64,000 nucleotides of DNA, from positions 1-64,000 of the forward strand of contig NZ_JEOE01000006.1 in NCBI RefSeq assembly GCF_000708885.1, given 5' to 3'. The translations under genes were made by a program, and so were the position numbers. The notes beneath the pieces were generated by a model. The model was given only the letters and a program-made list of their open reading frames with translations. It was not told the DNA's origin and ran no database searches. This DNA is from Cellulomonas sp. HZM. Its GTDB lineage: Bacteria; Actinomycetota; Actinomycetes; Actinomycetales; Cellulomonadaceae. Below are positions 36,708-45,244 of this stretch, piece after piece; position 1 is the stretch's first letter; each line of letters begins with the position of its first letter.

Positions 36708-38146
36708 GAGGCGACCTGCGCACCGACGAGCCGGTCGCCCAGCTGCCACAGGCCCGCGCCGTACGACGACTTCACGAGCACGACGTCACCGGGACGCAGC
36801 TCGTCGTCGAGGAAGGCCGCCGCGGCCTCGAGGTCGTCGGCCAGCACGACCTCGTCGCCCCAGCTGCCCTCGTGGTTCGCGCCGTCGCGGATCGCACGGG
36901 CACCCTCGCCCACGACGACCGTCAGACCGATGTTGAGCCGGACGACGAGCCGCCCGATCGCGTCGTGCGCCTCGCGCCAGCCGTCGCCGAGCTCGAGCAT
37001 CTCCCCGAGCACGGCCACCGAGCGCCGGTCGCGGCCCGCGAGCACCGCGAGCGCCTTCAGCGCGGCGCGCATCGAGTCGGGGTTCGCGTTGTACGAGTCG
37101 TCGACCACCGTGATGCCGTCCGGGCGGTCCACGACGTGCATGCGGTGCGGCGAGAGCGCGTCGGCGGCCGACAGCCCGCTCGCGACGTCGTCGAGCGTGA
37201 GCCCGACCGCGAGCCCCGCCGTCGCGGCGGCGAGCGCGTTGTGCACGTGGTGCTCCCCCACGAGCCGCAGCTCCACGGGACGCTCGCCCTGGTCGGTCAC
37301 GAGCGTGAAGCGCGCACGGCCGGCTCGGTCGAGCGAGACGCCGCGCGCCCGCACGTCCGCGTCGGGCGCGTTGCCGAACGTCACGACGTCGCCGGGCGCG
37401 AGCGCGGCCATCGCGGCCACGCGCTGGTCGTCGGCGTTGAGCACGGCCACGCCGCCGGGCGCGATGCCCTGCACGAGCTCCGACTTGGCGCGCGCGACGC
37501 CGTCGATGCCGCCGCCGAAGCCGCCCAGGTGGGCCTGCCCGACGACGAGCACGACCGCGACGTCGGGCGGCGCAATGTCCGTGAGGTAGGTGAGGTGCCC
37601 CGGTCCGCTCGCACCCATCTCGAGCACCAGGAACCGCGTCTGCTCGTCGGCACGCAGCACCGTCAGCGGCAGGCCGATCTCGTTGTTGAACGAGCGCACG
37701 GGCGCGATCGTCGGACCGGTCGCCGCGCACAGCTGCGCGAGCAGGTCCTTCGTCGTCGTCTTGCCGACCGAGCCGGTCACGCCGATCACACGCAGCCCGG
37801 AACCGCCCGGCTCGCACGCGGCCTCCCGCAGGCGTGCGAGCGCGTCACGAGCGAGGTCGCCGAGCGCCTTCTCGACGTCGTCGACGAGCACGCTCGGCAG
37901 CTCCGAGCCGTCGGCGCCCACGAGCGGGCGCGCCGCGAGCACGAGTGCGGCGCCGCGCTCGACCGCCGCGGCCGCGAAGTCGTGCCCGTCCACGTGCTCG
38001 CCCGGGAGCGCGACGAACAGCCCGCCCGGCTCGACCTCGCGCGAGTCGGTGACCACCGAGCCGCGCACCAGGAGCGGCTCGTCGCCCACGCCGTGCAGCC
38101 GCCCGCCCGTGGCAGCGGCGACCTCGGCAGCCGTCAGCGCGATCAC
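36704..38146 (-). CDS. murF: UDP-N-acetylmuramoyl-tripeptide--D-alanyl-D-alanine ligase
   Basis: A 480-residue Mur ligase completing the pentapeptide. It opens with [14 protein letters not shown], has [13 protein letters not shown], the P-loop [24 protein letters not shown] (a MurF hallmark), VLNADDQRV and [18 protein letters not shown] 38146 overlaps the murE stop (GTGA). Confidence 0.96.
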   Translation of the reverse strand: MIALTAAEVAAATGGRLHGVGDEPLLVRGSVVTDSREVEPGGLFVALPGEHVDGHDFAAAAVERGAALVLAARPLVGADGSELPSVLVDDVEKALGDLARDALARLREAACEPGGSGLRVIGVTGSVGKTTTKDLLAQLCAATGPTIAPVRSFNNEIGLPLTVLRADEQTRFLVLEMGASGPGHLTYLTDIAPPDVAVVLVVGQAHLGGFGGGIDGVARAKSELVQGIAPGGVAVLNADDQRVAAMAALAPGDVVTFGNAPDADVRARGVSLDRAGRARFTLVTDQGERPVELRLVGEHHVHNALAAATAGLAVGLTLDDVASGLSAADALSPHRMHVVDRPDGITVVDDSYNANPDSMRAALKALAVLAGRDRRSVAVLGEMLELGDGWREAHDAIGRLVVRLNIGLTVVVGEGARAIRDGANHEGSWGDEVVLADDLEAAAAFLDDELRPGDVVLVKSSYGAGLWQLGDRLVGAQVAS

Positions 38147-39723
38147 GCGTGCTGCTCCGAGCCGTGGCCGGTGCGCGCGAGCAGCAGGGCGTCGCGCGCG
38201 GCGAGGTAGACGTCGCGGTCGTTGTACCGGTGGAACACGCCGGCGATCTCCTGGGTGGGTTCGTGGCCCTTGCCCGTGACGATCACGGTGTCCGGCTCGT
38301 CGGCCAGGGCGAGGGCGTCGTGGATGGCCTGCGTGCGGCTCGTCGCCTCGTGCACGTCGGTCAGGTCCGGGCGCTGCGACCGGATCCCGTCAAGGATGGC
38401 GGAGCGGATCGCCGCGGGTACCTCGGAACGCGGGTTCTCGTCGGTGACGACGATCACGTCCGCGAGCCGGGCCGCGATCTCGCCCATGATCGGCCGCTTG
38501 CCCTGGTCCCGGTCGCCGTCCGACCCGAAGACGAGGACCAGCCGCCCCGGCGTGATCGGCCGTACGGCCTCGAGCGCGAGCACGAGCGCGTCGGGCGTGT
38601 GGGCGTAGTCGACGAGGCACAGCGGGAACCCGTCGCCGCGCTCGACCACGCGCTCCATGCGGCCCGGGATGCCCGCCGCGTGCCCGACGGCCTCGATCGC
38701 CGCGTCGAGCGGCACCCCGGCGCGGTGCGCGAGCACGATCGCGAGTGCGGCGTTCGAGACGTTGACGAGCCCCGGCAGCGGGCTCGCCGCGGCGTGCGCG
38801 GTGCCGTCCGGGTCGACGAGCGTGAACGTCGATCCGACGCCGTCCAGGCCGATGTCCGCCTCGGTGACGGTCCAGTCCGCCTCGACCCCGGAGCCCACGT
38901 GGGTCGCCACGGTCTCGACAGGGATGCGCGACTCGCGCGCGAGCCGCCGACCCCACTCGTCGTCGACCACGACGACCCCGCGACGCGCCTGCCCCGGCGC
39001 GAACAGGCGCGACTTGTCCCGGAAGTACCCCTCCATGTCGCCGTGGAAGTCGAGGTGGTCGCGCTGCAGGTTGGTGAACCCGGCGACGTCGAGCTCGAGC
39101 CCCGCGACGCGACCGAGCGCGAGCGCGTGCGACGAGACCTCCATCGCGACCGCGCCGGCCCCCTCCTCGACGGCGAGCGCGAGGATCGACTGCAGCACCG
39201 GTGCCTCGACGGTCGTGCGCGGGCTCTCGATCGCCCGTTCCCCGATCCGCAGCTCGACGGTTCCCATGACGACCGTGACCGCGTGCTGCGAGCGCAGCGC
39301 GGCGTCGACGAAGTACGTGGTGGTCGTCTTGCCGTTGGTGCCCGTCACGCCGACGGTCCGCAGACGCTGCGCTGGCGTCCCGTGCACGCGCGCCGCGAGC
39401 GGGCCGGCGAGCGCGCGCGGGTCGTCGACGACGAGCACGGGGACGTCGACCTCCCCCAGCGCGACGACACCGGCAGCGTCCGTGACCACGGCCACCGCGC
39501 CGGCCCCGAGCGCCTGGTGCGCGTACGTGATGCCGTGCACGCGCAGGCCGGGGACCGCGACGAACACGTCGCCGGGCTCGACGTCGTTGCTGGCCACGGT
39601 CACCCCGCTGACCCGGACGTCGGCGAGGTCTCCCGACGCCGTGACCAGGCCGAACGCATCGGCGAGCTCGTCCAGACCGTGGGCCGCGGGATGCGCGGGG
39701 CGCATCCGGGCGGGTGAGGTCAT
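38143..39723 (-). CDS. murE: UDP-MurNAc-L-Ala-D-Glu--diamino acid ligase
   Basis: A 526-residue Mur ligase that adds the third residue of the stem peptide. P-loop VTGTNGKTTTTYF, EVSSHALALGRV, TNLQRDHLDFHG and VDYAHTPDAL are all present. The substrate-selecting region reads TDENPRSE, close to the D-N-P-R motif of meso-diaminopimelate enzymes; relatives in Cellulomonas have ornithine in their peptidoglycan, so the substrate should not be taken from the motif alone. ATG 39723 has TAGATT six bases upstream and no Shine-Dalgarno, so murE may start a separate leaderless transcript inside the dcw cluster. Confidence 0.94.
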   Translation of the reverse strand: MTSPARMRPAHPAAHGLDELADAFGLVTASGDLADVRVSGVTVASNDVEPGDVFVAVPGLRVHGITYAHQALGAGAVAVVTDAAGVVALGEVDVPVLVVDDPRALAGPLAARVHGTPAQRLRTVGVTGTNGKTTTTYFVDAALRSQHAVTVVMGTVELRIGERAIESPRTTVEAPVLQSILALAVEEGAGAVAMEVSSHALALGRVAGLELDVAGFTNLQRDHLDFHGDMEGYFRDKSRLFAPGQARRGVVVVDDEWGRRLARESRIPVETVATHVGSGVEADWTVTEADIGLDGVGSTFTLVDPDGTAHAAASPLPGLVNVSNAALAIVLAHRAGVPLDAAIEAVGHAAGIPGRMERVVERGDGFPLCLVDYAHTPDALVLALEAVRPITPGRLVLVFGSDGDRDQGKRPIMGEIAARLADVIVVTDENPRSEVPAAIRSAILDGIRSQRPDLTDVHEATSRTQAIHDALALADEPDTVIVTGKGHEPTQEIAGVFHRYNDRDVYLAARDALLLARTGHGSEQHA

Positions 39724-39729
39724 GGGGAG

Positions 39730-39735
39730 AATCTA
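39730..39735 (-). promoter_or_regulatory. Putative -10 element of leaderless murE
   Basis: TAGATT on the minus strand, six bases before the murE ATG. Confidence 0.45.
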
Positions 39736-39760
39736 CCCTGCACCGGTCGCGTGACCGGAT

Positions 39761-39808
39761 CGCTCACCGCGGCGTTCACCGGGGCGCTCACCAGGGCGCT
39801 CACCACGT
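39761..39808 (-). repeat. Four 12-bp tandem units over the ftsI stop codon
   Basis: Plus-strand units start at 39761, 39773, 39785 and 39797, consensus CGCTCACCnGGG. The last unit contains the ftsI TGA, and because the period is 12 bases an in-frame TGA recurs in every unit, giving four stop codons in series. Confidence 0.75.
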
Positions 39809-41791
39809 CGTCGGGAAGCGGGTCGCCTTGGTCCCGGAGGGCTCGATGCCGAGCTTGCCCAGCGTGTACGACGCGACGTCCTTGAACACGGGCGCCGCGA
39901 CCGTGCCGCCGTACACCGACGACTTCGGGTTGTGCAGGATGACGCTGACGACGATCGCCGGGTCGTCCGCCGGCACCGCGCCGATGAACGACGCCGTGAT
40001 GCCCTGCTTGCCCTTGATCCAGTTCTGCGCGGTACCGGTCTTGCCCGCGACGCGGTAGCCGGGGATCGATGCGCTCGAGCCGGTGCCGCCCTCGTCGTCG
40101 ACGACGCTCTCGAGCATCGTCAGCACGGTGTCGGCCGTCTTCTTGCTCACGACACGCGTCGTGCCCGCCTTCGCGGCCGGCGTGTAGGTGCCGTCCGCCG
40201 CGGTCCAGCCCGCGATCACGTGGGGCTGCACGCGCACGCCGCCGTTGGCGATCGTCGCGTACACCTGCGTGGCCTGGATCGCGTTGACCGCGACGCCCTG
40301 GCCGAAGAGCACGGTGTACTGGGTGCGGCCATCCCAAAGGTCAGGCTTCTTGAGAAGGCCCGGGGACTCACCCGGAAGTTCGACGCCCGTCTTCGTGCCG
40401 AAGCCAAACTTTCGCATCTCGGCGTAGCGCTGCTGCTTGGTGAGCTGCTCGCCGATCATGACCGTGCCGGTGTTGGACGACTCCGCGAGAATGCCCGTGG
40501 TCGTGAGCTTGAGCGTCGCGTGCTCGTGGGAGTCGTGGAACGGCTGGTGGTTGGCCGTTCGATATGTATCGGGCACCTTGAACTGCGACGTCGGCGTCAC
40601 GATGCCGTTGTCGAGCGCGGCCGACATCGTGATGACCTTGCCGGTCGAGCCCGGCTCGAACACGTTCGAGACGGACGCCGCGAGCGAGCCGCCCTTCGAG
40701 TCGCCGGGATGGTTCGGGTCGACCGCACCGGAGTCGGCGAGCGCGAGGAGCTCACCCGTCTTCGGGTTCATCACGACGACGCTGCCCGACGACGCGCCCG
40801 TGGTCTTGAGCGCGGACGCCAGCTCCGCCTCGGCCTTGTACTGCACGTCCCGGTCGATCGTGAGGCGCACCGACTCGCCCGTGGTGGCCGGCGTCTCGGA
40901 CGAGTACCCGCCCGGCACCGCCTGCCCGTGCGCCCCGCTCTCGTACACCTCGGAGCCGGGCGTGCCGGTGAGCTTCTTGTCGAGCGACGCCTCGAGCCCC
41001 TCGAGACCGGCGCCCGCCGAGTTCACGAATCCCAGCAGGTTCCCTGCGAGCGCGCCGTTCGGGTAGACGCGGTCCGCCACCGGGTCGACGTTCACGCCCG
41101 GGAGCTTGAGCGCGCGGATCTCGCGCGCCACCTCGGGCAGCACACCCTTCTTGACGTACTTGAAGCCGCGGTCGCCGACGAGCATCCCGCCGAGCTCGGG
41201 CTCGCTCATGCCGAGCATGGGAGCGAGCACCGTCGCGACGCCCTCGACGCCGCCAGGGACGTCGCCCGAGCCGCGGAACTTGTCGACCAGCTTCTGGTTG
41301 ACCGAGACGTTGTACCGCTCGACCGAGGTCGCGAGCGCGACCCCGTGCACGTCCGTGATCTGCCCGCGCGTGCCGAGCAGCGAGATCGTCTGGAGCCTGC
41401 TCGTGCGGGCGTCGGCCGCGATCGCGGGACCGTGCACCACCTGGACCCACACGAGGCGCACCGCGAAGACCGCGAGCACGGTGATCACCGCGATGGTGAG
41501 CACCGTCATGCGCCGGCGCGAACCCGCCGCCGGCACGGGGCGTCCGGCCTGCGGCGCCTGCACGACCCGCCGCGGGGCGGGGACGCCCACGGGGCGCTGG
41601 GAGGCGTGCGTCCTGACCGGGGGCTGGGACCTGCGGTCGGACGGCGCCGACGACGAAGCGCGCGAACGTGTCGTCGACTGCTCGTCGGTCCGCACCGCTC
41701 CCCGTGCTCCGTCCCCGGGCGCCCTGCGCACCGACTCGGGCCGCACGCCCGGGCGCCGGGACCCGGGACGCTGCGACGTCGGCGTGCTCAC
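39800..41791 (-). CDS. ftsI: Septal transpeptidase FtsI (class B penicillin-binding protein 3)
   Basis: A 663-residue class B PBP. Residues 1-about 100 are a long basic, Pro/Ser/Arg-rich cytoplasmic region; a membrane helix follows (MTVLTIAVITVLAVFAVRLVW). The pedestal domain covers about 130-320 and the transpeptidase domain has Ser382 in GSTGK, the SSN triad in LAESSNTGTVM, and KTGTAQ. GTG 41791 overlaps the ftsL-like stop. A stretch at about 40325-40580 uses codons rare elsewhere in the gene (CTT, GAT, TTT, CGA, ACA, TAT), hinting at recombination. Confidence 0.95.
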   Translation of the reverse strand: MSTPTSQRPGSRRPGVRPESVRRAPGDGARGAVRTDEQSTTRSRASSSAPSDRRSQPPVRTHASQRPVGVPAPRRVVQAPQAGRPVPAAGSRRRMTVLTIAVITVLAVFAVRLVWVQVVHGPAIAADARTSRLQTISLLGTRGQITDVHGVALATSVERYNVSVNQKLVDKFRGSGDVPGGVEGVATVLAPMLGMSEPELGGMLVGDRGFKYVKKGVLPEVAREIRALKLPGVNVDPVADRVYPNGALAGNLLGFVNSAGAGLEGLEASLDKKLTGTPGSEVYESGAHGQAVPGGYSSETPATTGESVRLTIDRDVQYKAEAELASALKTTGASSGSVVVMNPKTGELLALADSGAVDPNHPGDSKGGSLAASVSNVFEPGSTGKVITMSAALDNGIVTPTSQFKVPDTYRTANHQPFHDSHEHATLKLTTTGILAESSNTGTVMIGEQLTKQQRYAEMRKFGFGTKTGVELPGESPGLLKKPDLWDGRTQYTVLFGQGVAVNAIQATQVYATIANGGVRVQPHVIAGWTAADGTYTPAAKAGTTRVVSKKTADTVLTMLESVVDDEGGTGSSASIPGYRVAGKTGTAQNWIKGKQGITASFIGAVPADDPAIVVSVILHNPKSSVYGGTVAAPVFKDVASYTLGKLGIEPSGTKATRFPTTW

Positions 41792-42198
41792 TTGGTGGCC
41801 TTGGGAGCCACCTGCACGCTTCCGTCCGAGAGTCTCACCCAGCCCGTGCCCGCCGCGGGAACCATGCCGAGTCGGCGCGCCGCGGCCGCGAGGTCGTCGG
41901 GCGACGCCTTGCGGTCCAGCGTGGCCGACAGGTCCTTCTGGTCCTGCTGCAGCTGCCCCAGCTGGTTGGACAGGTCGAGCCGCTCGTACGCCACCTGGGC
42001 CATCTGCGTGTTGAGCAGCAGGGCCGCGAGCAGGGCACCCGCGAGCACCGCCATGCACACCAGCACGAACGGCACGCGCGTTCGCGCCTGCGCAGGCGCG
42101 CGCACGACGCGGAGCCGGGGCGCCGGGGCGCTCTGCTCGACGCGGGGACGAGGGGCGTAGGCAGGGGGCGCGACGCGCGCTGCTGTCTGGGCGCTCAT
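41788..42198 (-). CDS. ftsL: FtsL-like divisome protein
   Basis: A 136-residue bitopic protein between rsmH and ftsI, the FtsL position. A basic, Pro-rich cytoplasmic N-terminus (about 1-42) is followed by one membrane helix ([21 protein letters not shown]) and a coiled coil ([26 protein letters not shown]). The tail has [10 protein letters not shown], which resembles the DivIC/FtsL 'A..lGM' motif. Sequence conservation in this family is low, so the name depends on topology and location. ATG overlaps the rsmH stop (ATGA). Confidence 0.8.
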   Translation of the reverse strand: MSAQTAARVAPPAYAPRPRVEQSAPAPRLRVVRAPAQARTRVPFVLVCMAVLAGALLAALLLNTQMAQVAYERLDLSNQLGQLQQDQKDLSATLDRKASPDDLAAAARRLGMVPAAGTGWVRLSDGSVQVAPKATK

Positions 42199-43205
42199 GC
42201 AGCTCTCCTTCGCGGTCGCATGTGCTCGGGTGTGGGTCGGGTGCGCTCGGCGGCGCGCAGGCGCACCGACGCGGAGCGGGGGTTGAGCGCGAGCTCGGCC
42301 TCGTCGGCCTCCTCCGCGCCGCGGGTCACGAGCCGCAGGTACGGCTGGTGGGACTCGGGGACGACCGGCAGCCCGGCGGGCGCGCTCGTCGTGGCACCCG
42401 CGGCGAACGCGTGCTTGACGATGCGGTCCTCGAGCGACTGGTACGCCTCGACGACGATGCGGCCGCCGACCGCGAGCGCCTCGATCGATGCCGGCACCGC
42501 ACGCTCGAGCACCTCGAGCTCGCCGTTCACCTCGATGCGCAGCGCCTGGAACGTCCGCTTGGCGGGGTGGCCGCCGGTCTTGCGCGTCGCTGCCGGGATG
42601 CTCGCGCGCACGATGTCGACGAGCTCGGCGGTGCGCGTCAGCGGTGCGCGCGTGCGGGCCTGGACCACGTTGCGGGCGATGCGACCCGCGAAGCGCTCCT
42701 CGCCGTACACGCGCAGCACGCGGGCGATGTCGCGCTCGTCGTACGTGTTGAGCACGTCCGCCGCCGTGCGGCCCCGCGTCGCGTCCATCCGCATGTCGAG
42801 CGGCGCGTCCTGCGCGTAGGAGAACCCGCGGTCCACCTCGTCGAGCTGCAGCGAGGAGACCCCGAGGTCCATGAGCACGCCCTGCACGTGCGGCAGGTCG
42901 AGCTCGTCGAGCACGTCGCCGATCTCGTCGTACACCGCGTGCACGGGCGTGAACCGGTCCCCGAACGCGGCCAGGCGCCGTCCCGCGAGCTCGAGCGCCT
43001 GCGTGTCCCGGTCGATCCCGATCACGCGGACCTGCGGGAAGGCCGTCAGCACACCCTCGGTGTGGCCGCCCATGCCGAGCGTGGAGTCGACCATGACCGC
43101 GCCGGGCTCCGCGAGCGCCGGGGCGAGCAGGTCGATGCAGCGCTGGAGCAGGACGGGGACGTGGCGCTCGTCGGCCGGGCGGTCGTTCTCGTCGGCCTGG
43201 TCCAC
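42195..43205 (-). CDS. rsmH: 16S rRNA (cytosine1402-N4)-methyltransferase RsmH
   Basis: A 336-residue SAM methyltransferase (formerly MraW). It begins [14 protein letters not shown], has the SAM loop [24 protein letters not shown], the [18 protein letters not shown] block and LRIEVNGEL in the C-terminal half. GTG 43205 has GAGAGGGGG five bases upstream. It begins a long chain of overlapping genes. Confidence 0.95.
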   Translation of the reverse strand: MDQADENDRPADERHVPVLLQRCIDLLAPALAEPGAVMVDSTLGMGGHTEGVLTAFPQVRVIGIDRDTQALELAGRRLAAFGDRFTPVHAVYDEIGDVLDELDLPHVQGVLMDLGVSSLQLDEVDRGFSYAQDAPLDMRMDATRGRTAADVLNTYDERDIARVLRVYGEERFAGRIARNVVQARTRAPLTRTAELVDIVRASIPAATRKTGGHPAKRTFQALRIEVNGELEVLERAVPASIEALAVGGRIVVEAYQSLEDRIVKHAFAAGATTSAPAGLPVVPESHQPYLRLVTRGAEEADEAELALNPRSASVRLRAAERTRPTPEHMRPRRRAA

Positions 43206-43261
43206 GTCGCCCCCTCTCCCCTGCTCGCTGCGTCCTCGTTGGTGGTCTCGCGGCCCCTCCG

Positions 43262-43320
43262 CCGTCCGACCAGATCCCCCACCGGCCCTCTGACGCGGGG
43301 AAGTGCGTCAGAGCGGACGG
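43262..43320 (-). other. Two-tier hairpin between mraZ and rsmH
   Basis: An outer stem CCGTCCG (43262-43268) with CGGACGG (43314-43320) encloses an inner 9-bp stem CTCTGACGC (43288-43296) with GCGTCAGAG (43305-43313). It lies in the mraZ-rsmH interval (43206-43361). It has no U-run, so it could be a partial terminator, an attenuator or a processing site. Confidence 0.5.
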
Positions 43321-43361
43321 GAGGAGGTCTCACCGGGCGGCACCGTCGTGCCGGTCGTTCG

Positions 43362-43838
43362 TCAGAAGGGTCCGTTCGGGAACACCTCCTCGGTCGTGTC
43401 GGCGTAGCCCGCCTCCTGCTCGGCGAGGTACGTCTCCCACGCCTGCAGGTCCCAGATCTCGACGCGGCTGCCGGCGCCGATGACCGCGACGTCCCGGTCG
43501 AGCCCGGCGTACGTGCGCAGGACCGGCGGGATCGAGATGCGGCCCTGCTTGTCCGGGAGCTCGTCGCTCGCGCCCGACAGGAACACACGCAGGTAGTCGC
43601 GCGCCTGCTTGCTGGTCACGGGCGCCTGGCGCAGCTGGTCGTGGTAGCGGCGGAACTCGTCCATGGGCAGCAGGAACAGGCAGCGCTCCTGGCCGCGCGT
43701 CATGACCAGTCCCGTCGAGAGCTGGGGGCGGAACTTGGCCGGGAGGATGAGCCGCCCCTTGTCGTCCAGGCGTGGCGTGTACGTGCCCAGGAAGGGCACG
43801 GCGGAACCGAAGAGAGCGGACGACGAGTCATGTGTCAC
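43362..43838 (-). CDS. mraZ: Transcriptional regulator MraZ
   Basis: A 158-residue double AbrB/SpoVT-fold protein, first gene of the dcw cluster. Both copies of the DXXXR-type motif are visible: [13 protein letters not shown] near residue 25 and [13 protein letters not shown] near residue 95. MraZ binds direct repeats upstream of its own operon and represses it in E. coli. GTG 43838 is fixed by AAGGAGG four bases upstream. Three GTGGAG boxes lie 46-71 bases further up. Confidence 0.95.
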   Translation of the reverse strand: MTHDSSSALFGSAVPFLGTYTPRLDDKGRLILPAKFRPQLSTGLVMTRGQERCLFLLPMDEFRRYHDQLRQAPVTSKQARDYLRVFLSGASDELPDKQGRISIPPVLRTYAGLDRDVAVIGAGSRVEIWDLQAWETYLAEQEAGYADTTEEVFPNGPF

Positions 43839-43883
43839 CGCGCCTCCTTCCAGCTCCCGGGCTCTCCCCGACCAACCACGTGC

Positions 43884-43909
43884 CTCCACGGTACTCCACT
43901 TTCCTCCAC
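43884..43909 (-). promoter_or_regulatory. MraZ-type operator: three GTGGAG boxes, 10-bp period
   Basis: CTCCAC on the plus strand at 43884-43889, 43894-43899 and 43904-43909, that is GTGGAG three times reading toward mraZ with four-base gaps. Direct repeats at a 10-bp period in front of mraZ are the known MraZ binding arrangement in other bacteria; the box sequence differs from the E. coli TGGGN. Confidence 0.75.
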
Positions 43910-43970
43910 CAGCGACGGAAGAGCGACGTGTTTTCACCCTTCTGCGCATCGTTCGCGCAGGTCACATGCC

Positions 43971-43986
43971 GTGGAGCAAAGTGGAG
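43971..43986 (+). promoter_or_regulatory. GTGGAG-N4-GTGGAG pair, distal to moxR
   Basis: GTGGAG at 43971-43976 and 43981-43986 on the plus strand, same 10-bp period as the mraZ operator but in the opposite orientation, reading toward moxR. Confidence 0.55.
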
Positions 43987-44108
43987 GGATCTTCCCCGCG
44001 GGAACGCGCCACGGCATCCCGGCGGAGTCGTCCGAGCGCGGTCCACGCGCCCGCGCACGCTCGACGAGCCGCCGCGGGCACGCGCACGCACGGTTCCGAC
44101 GAGCCGGG

Positions 44109-44124
44109 GTGGAGCGAAGTGGAG
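44109..44124 (+). promoter_or_regulatory. GTGGAG-N4-GTGGAG pair, proximal to moxR
   Basis: GTGGAG at 44109-44114 and 44119-44124, facing moxR. It lies about 90 bases above the possible moxR -10, so the geometry is not that of a simple promoter-blocking site. Confidence 0.55.
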
Positions 44125-44251
44125 GGCCCCGACGCACGACCCACGACCGCACGCCCGTCCGGGCGAAGTCGAACGCTCGTCACGGAAAGGGCTCCGCACC
44201 GGCCCTCGCGCACGTAGGCTGCGGTTCCATCCCGCCAAAGGAGGCGCCATC

Positions 44252-45244
44252 GTGCAGCCCGTGCCCTCGTCGACCGAGCTCGACGACCTCGTCGAGACCA
44301 CCGGGCGCATGCGCGCCGGGATCGAGCGCGTCGTGACCGGCCGCCCCGAGCTCGTGCGGTCCACGCTCGCGGTGCTGCTCGCCGAGGGGCACCTCCTGCT
44401 GGAGGACGTCCCGGGCGTCGGCAAGACCACGCTCGCCAAGGCGCTCGCACGCTCGATCGACTGCCAGGTCGGCCGCATCCAGTTCACGCCCGACCTGCTG
44501 CCCAGCGACCTCACGGGCGTCAACATCTTCCGCGCTCAGACGCACGAGTTCGAGTTCCGGCCCGGCCCGGTGTTCTCGCACATCGTCATCGGCGACGAGA
44601 TCAACCGGGCGTCGCCCAAGACGCAGTCCGCGCTGCTCGAGTGCATGCAGGAGGCGCAGGCCACGGTCGACGGCCGCACGTACGCGCTCCCGCGCCCGTT
44701 CCTCGTCGTCGCGACGCAGAACCCGGTCGAGATGGAGGGGACCTACCCGCTGCCCGAGGCGCAGCGTGACCGGTTCATGGCCCGGCTCACGGTCGGGTAC
44801 CCGAGCGTGGATTCCGAGCTCGCGATGCTCGACCTGCAGGAGACCGCCGACCCGCTCGCCGACCTCAAGCCGGCGACCGACGCGACGCACGTGGCCGCGA
44901 TGATCGACACCACGCGTCGGCTCTACGCGGCGCCCGGGGTCAAGCGGTACGTCGTCGACCTCGTCACCGCGACCCGCCAGGACCAGGGCCTGCGCCTCGG
45001 CGCGTCACCGCGCGCCGCGATCCAGCTGCTGCGCGCCGCCAAGGCCGTCGCCGCGATGGACGGCCGCGACCACGTGCTGCCCGACGACGTCCAGCACCTT
45101 GCCGTGCCCGTGCTCGCGCACCGGCTGCTGCCGAGCACCGAGTCGCGCCTGTCGGGTCGCGGCACCGACGCCATCGTCACCGAGATCGTCGAGCGCGTGC
45201 CGGTGCCCAGCCCTGCGGCCGCCACCGGGCGCCGCGTCGGCTGA
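44252..45244 (+). CDS. MoxR-family AAA+ ATPase
   Basis: A 330-residue chaperone-like ATPase. Walker A GVGKTT (Lys58) and Walker B VIGDEINRASPKTQ are intact, with the sensor region ATQNPVEMEGTYPLPEAQRDRF that marks the MoxR proper subfamily. MoxR proteins act with VWA or DUF58 partners, often in assembly of metal- or surface-associated complexes; the exact client is unknown. GTG 44252 is chosen for AAAGGAGG at seven-base spacing. First of three overlapping genes. Confidence 0.93.
   Translation: MQPVPSSTELDDLVETTGRMRAGIERVVTGRPELVRSTLAVLLAEGHLLLEDVPGVGKTTLAKALARSIDCQVGRIQFTPDLLPSDLTGVNIFRAQTHEFEFRPGPVFSHIVIGDEINRASPKTQSALLECMQEAQATVDGRTYALPRPFLVVATQNPVEMEGTYPLPEAQRDRFMARLTVGYPSVDSELAMLDLQETADPLADLKPATDATHVAAMIDTTRRLYAAPGVKRYVVDLVTATRQDQGLRLGASPRAAIQLLRAAKAVAAMDGRDHVLPDDVQHLAVPVLAHRLLPSTESRLSGRGTDAIVTEIVERVPVPSPAAATGRRVG

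Larger units (their letters stand above)
43839..44251. other. Divergent regulatory interval between mraZ and moxR
   Basis: The largest gene-free stretch in the window (413 bp). It holds three GTGGAG boxes directed at mraZ, two GTGGAG pairs directed at moxR, a small palindrome around 43942-43960 (CTGCGC ... GCGCAG), and a TAGGCT at 44215-44220 that could be the moxR -10. No open frame in it has coding features of its own. Confidence 0.7.

Noticed and set aside
32787..37589. A 1600-codon open frame on the plus strand across ftsW to murF
   Set aside because: It covers several well-identified minus-strand genes, is rich in Arg/Asp/His as expected for an antisense shadow, and has no recognisable motif.
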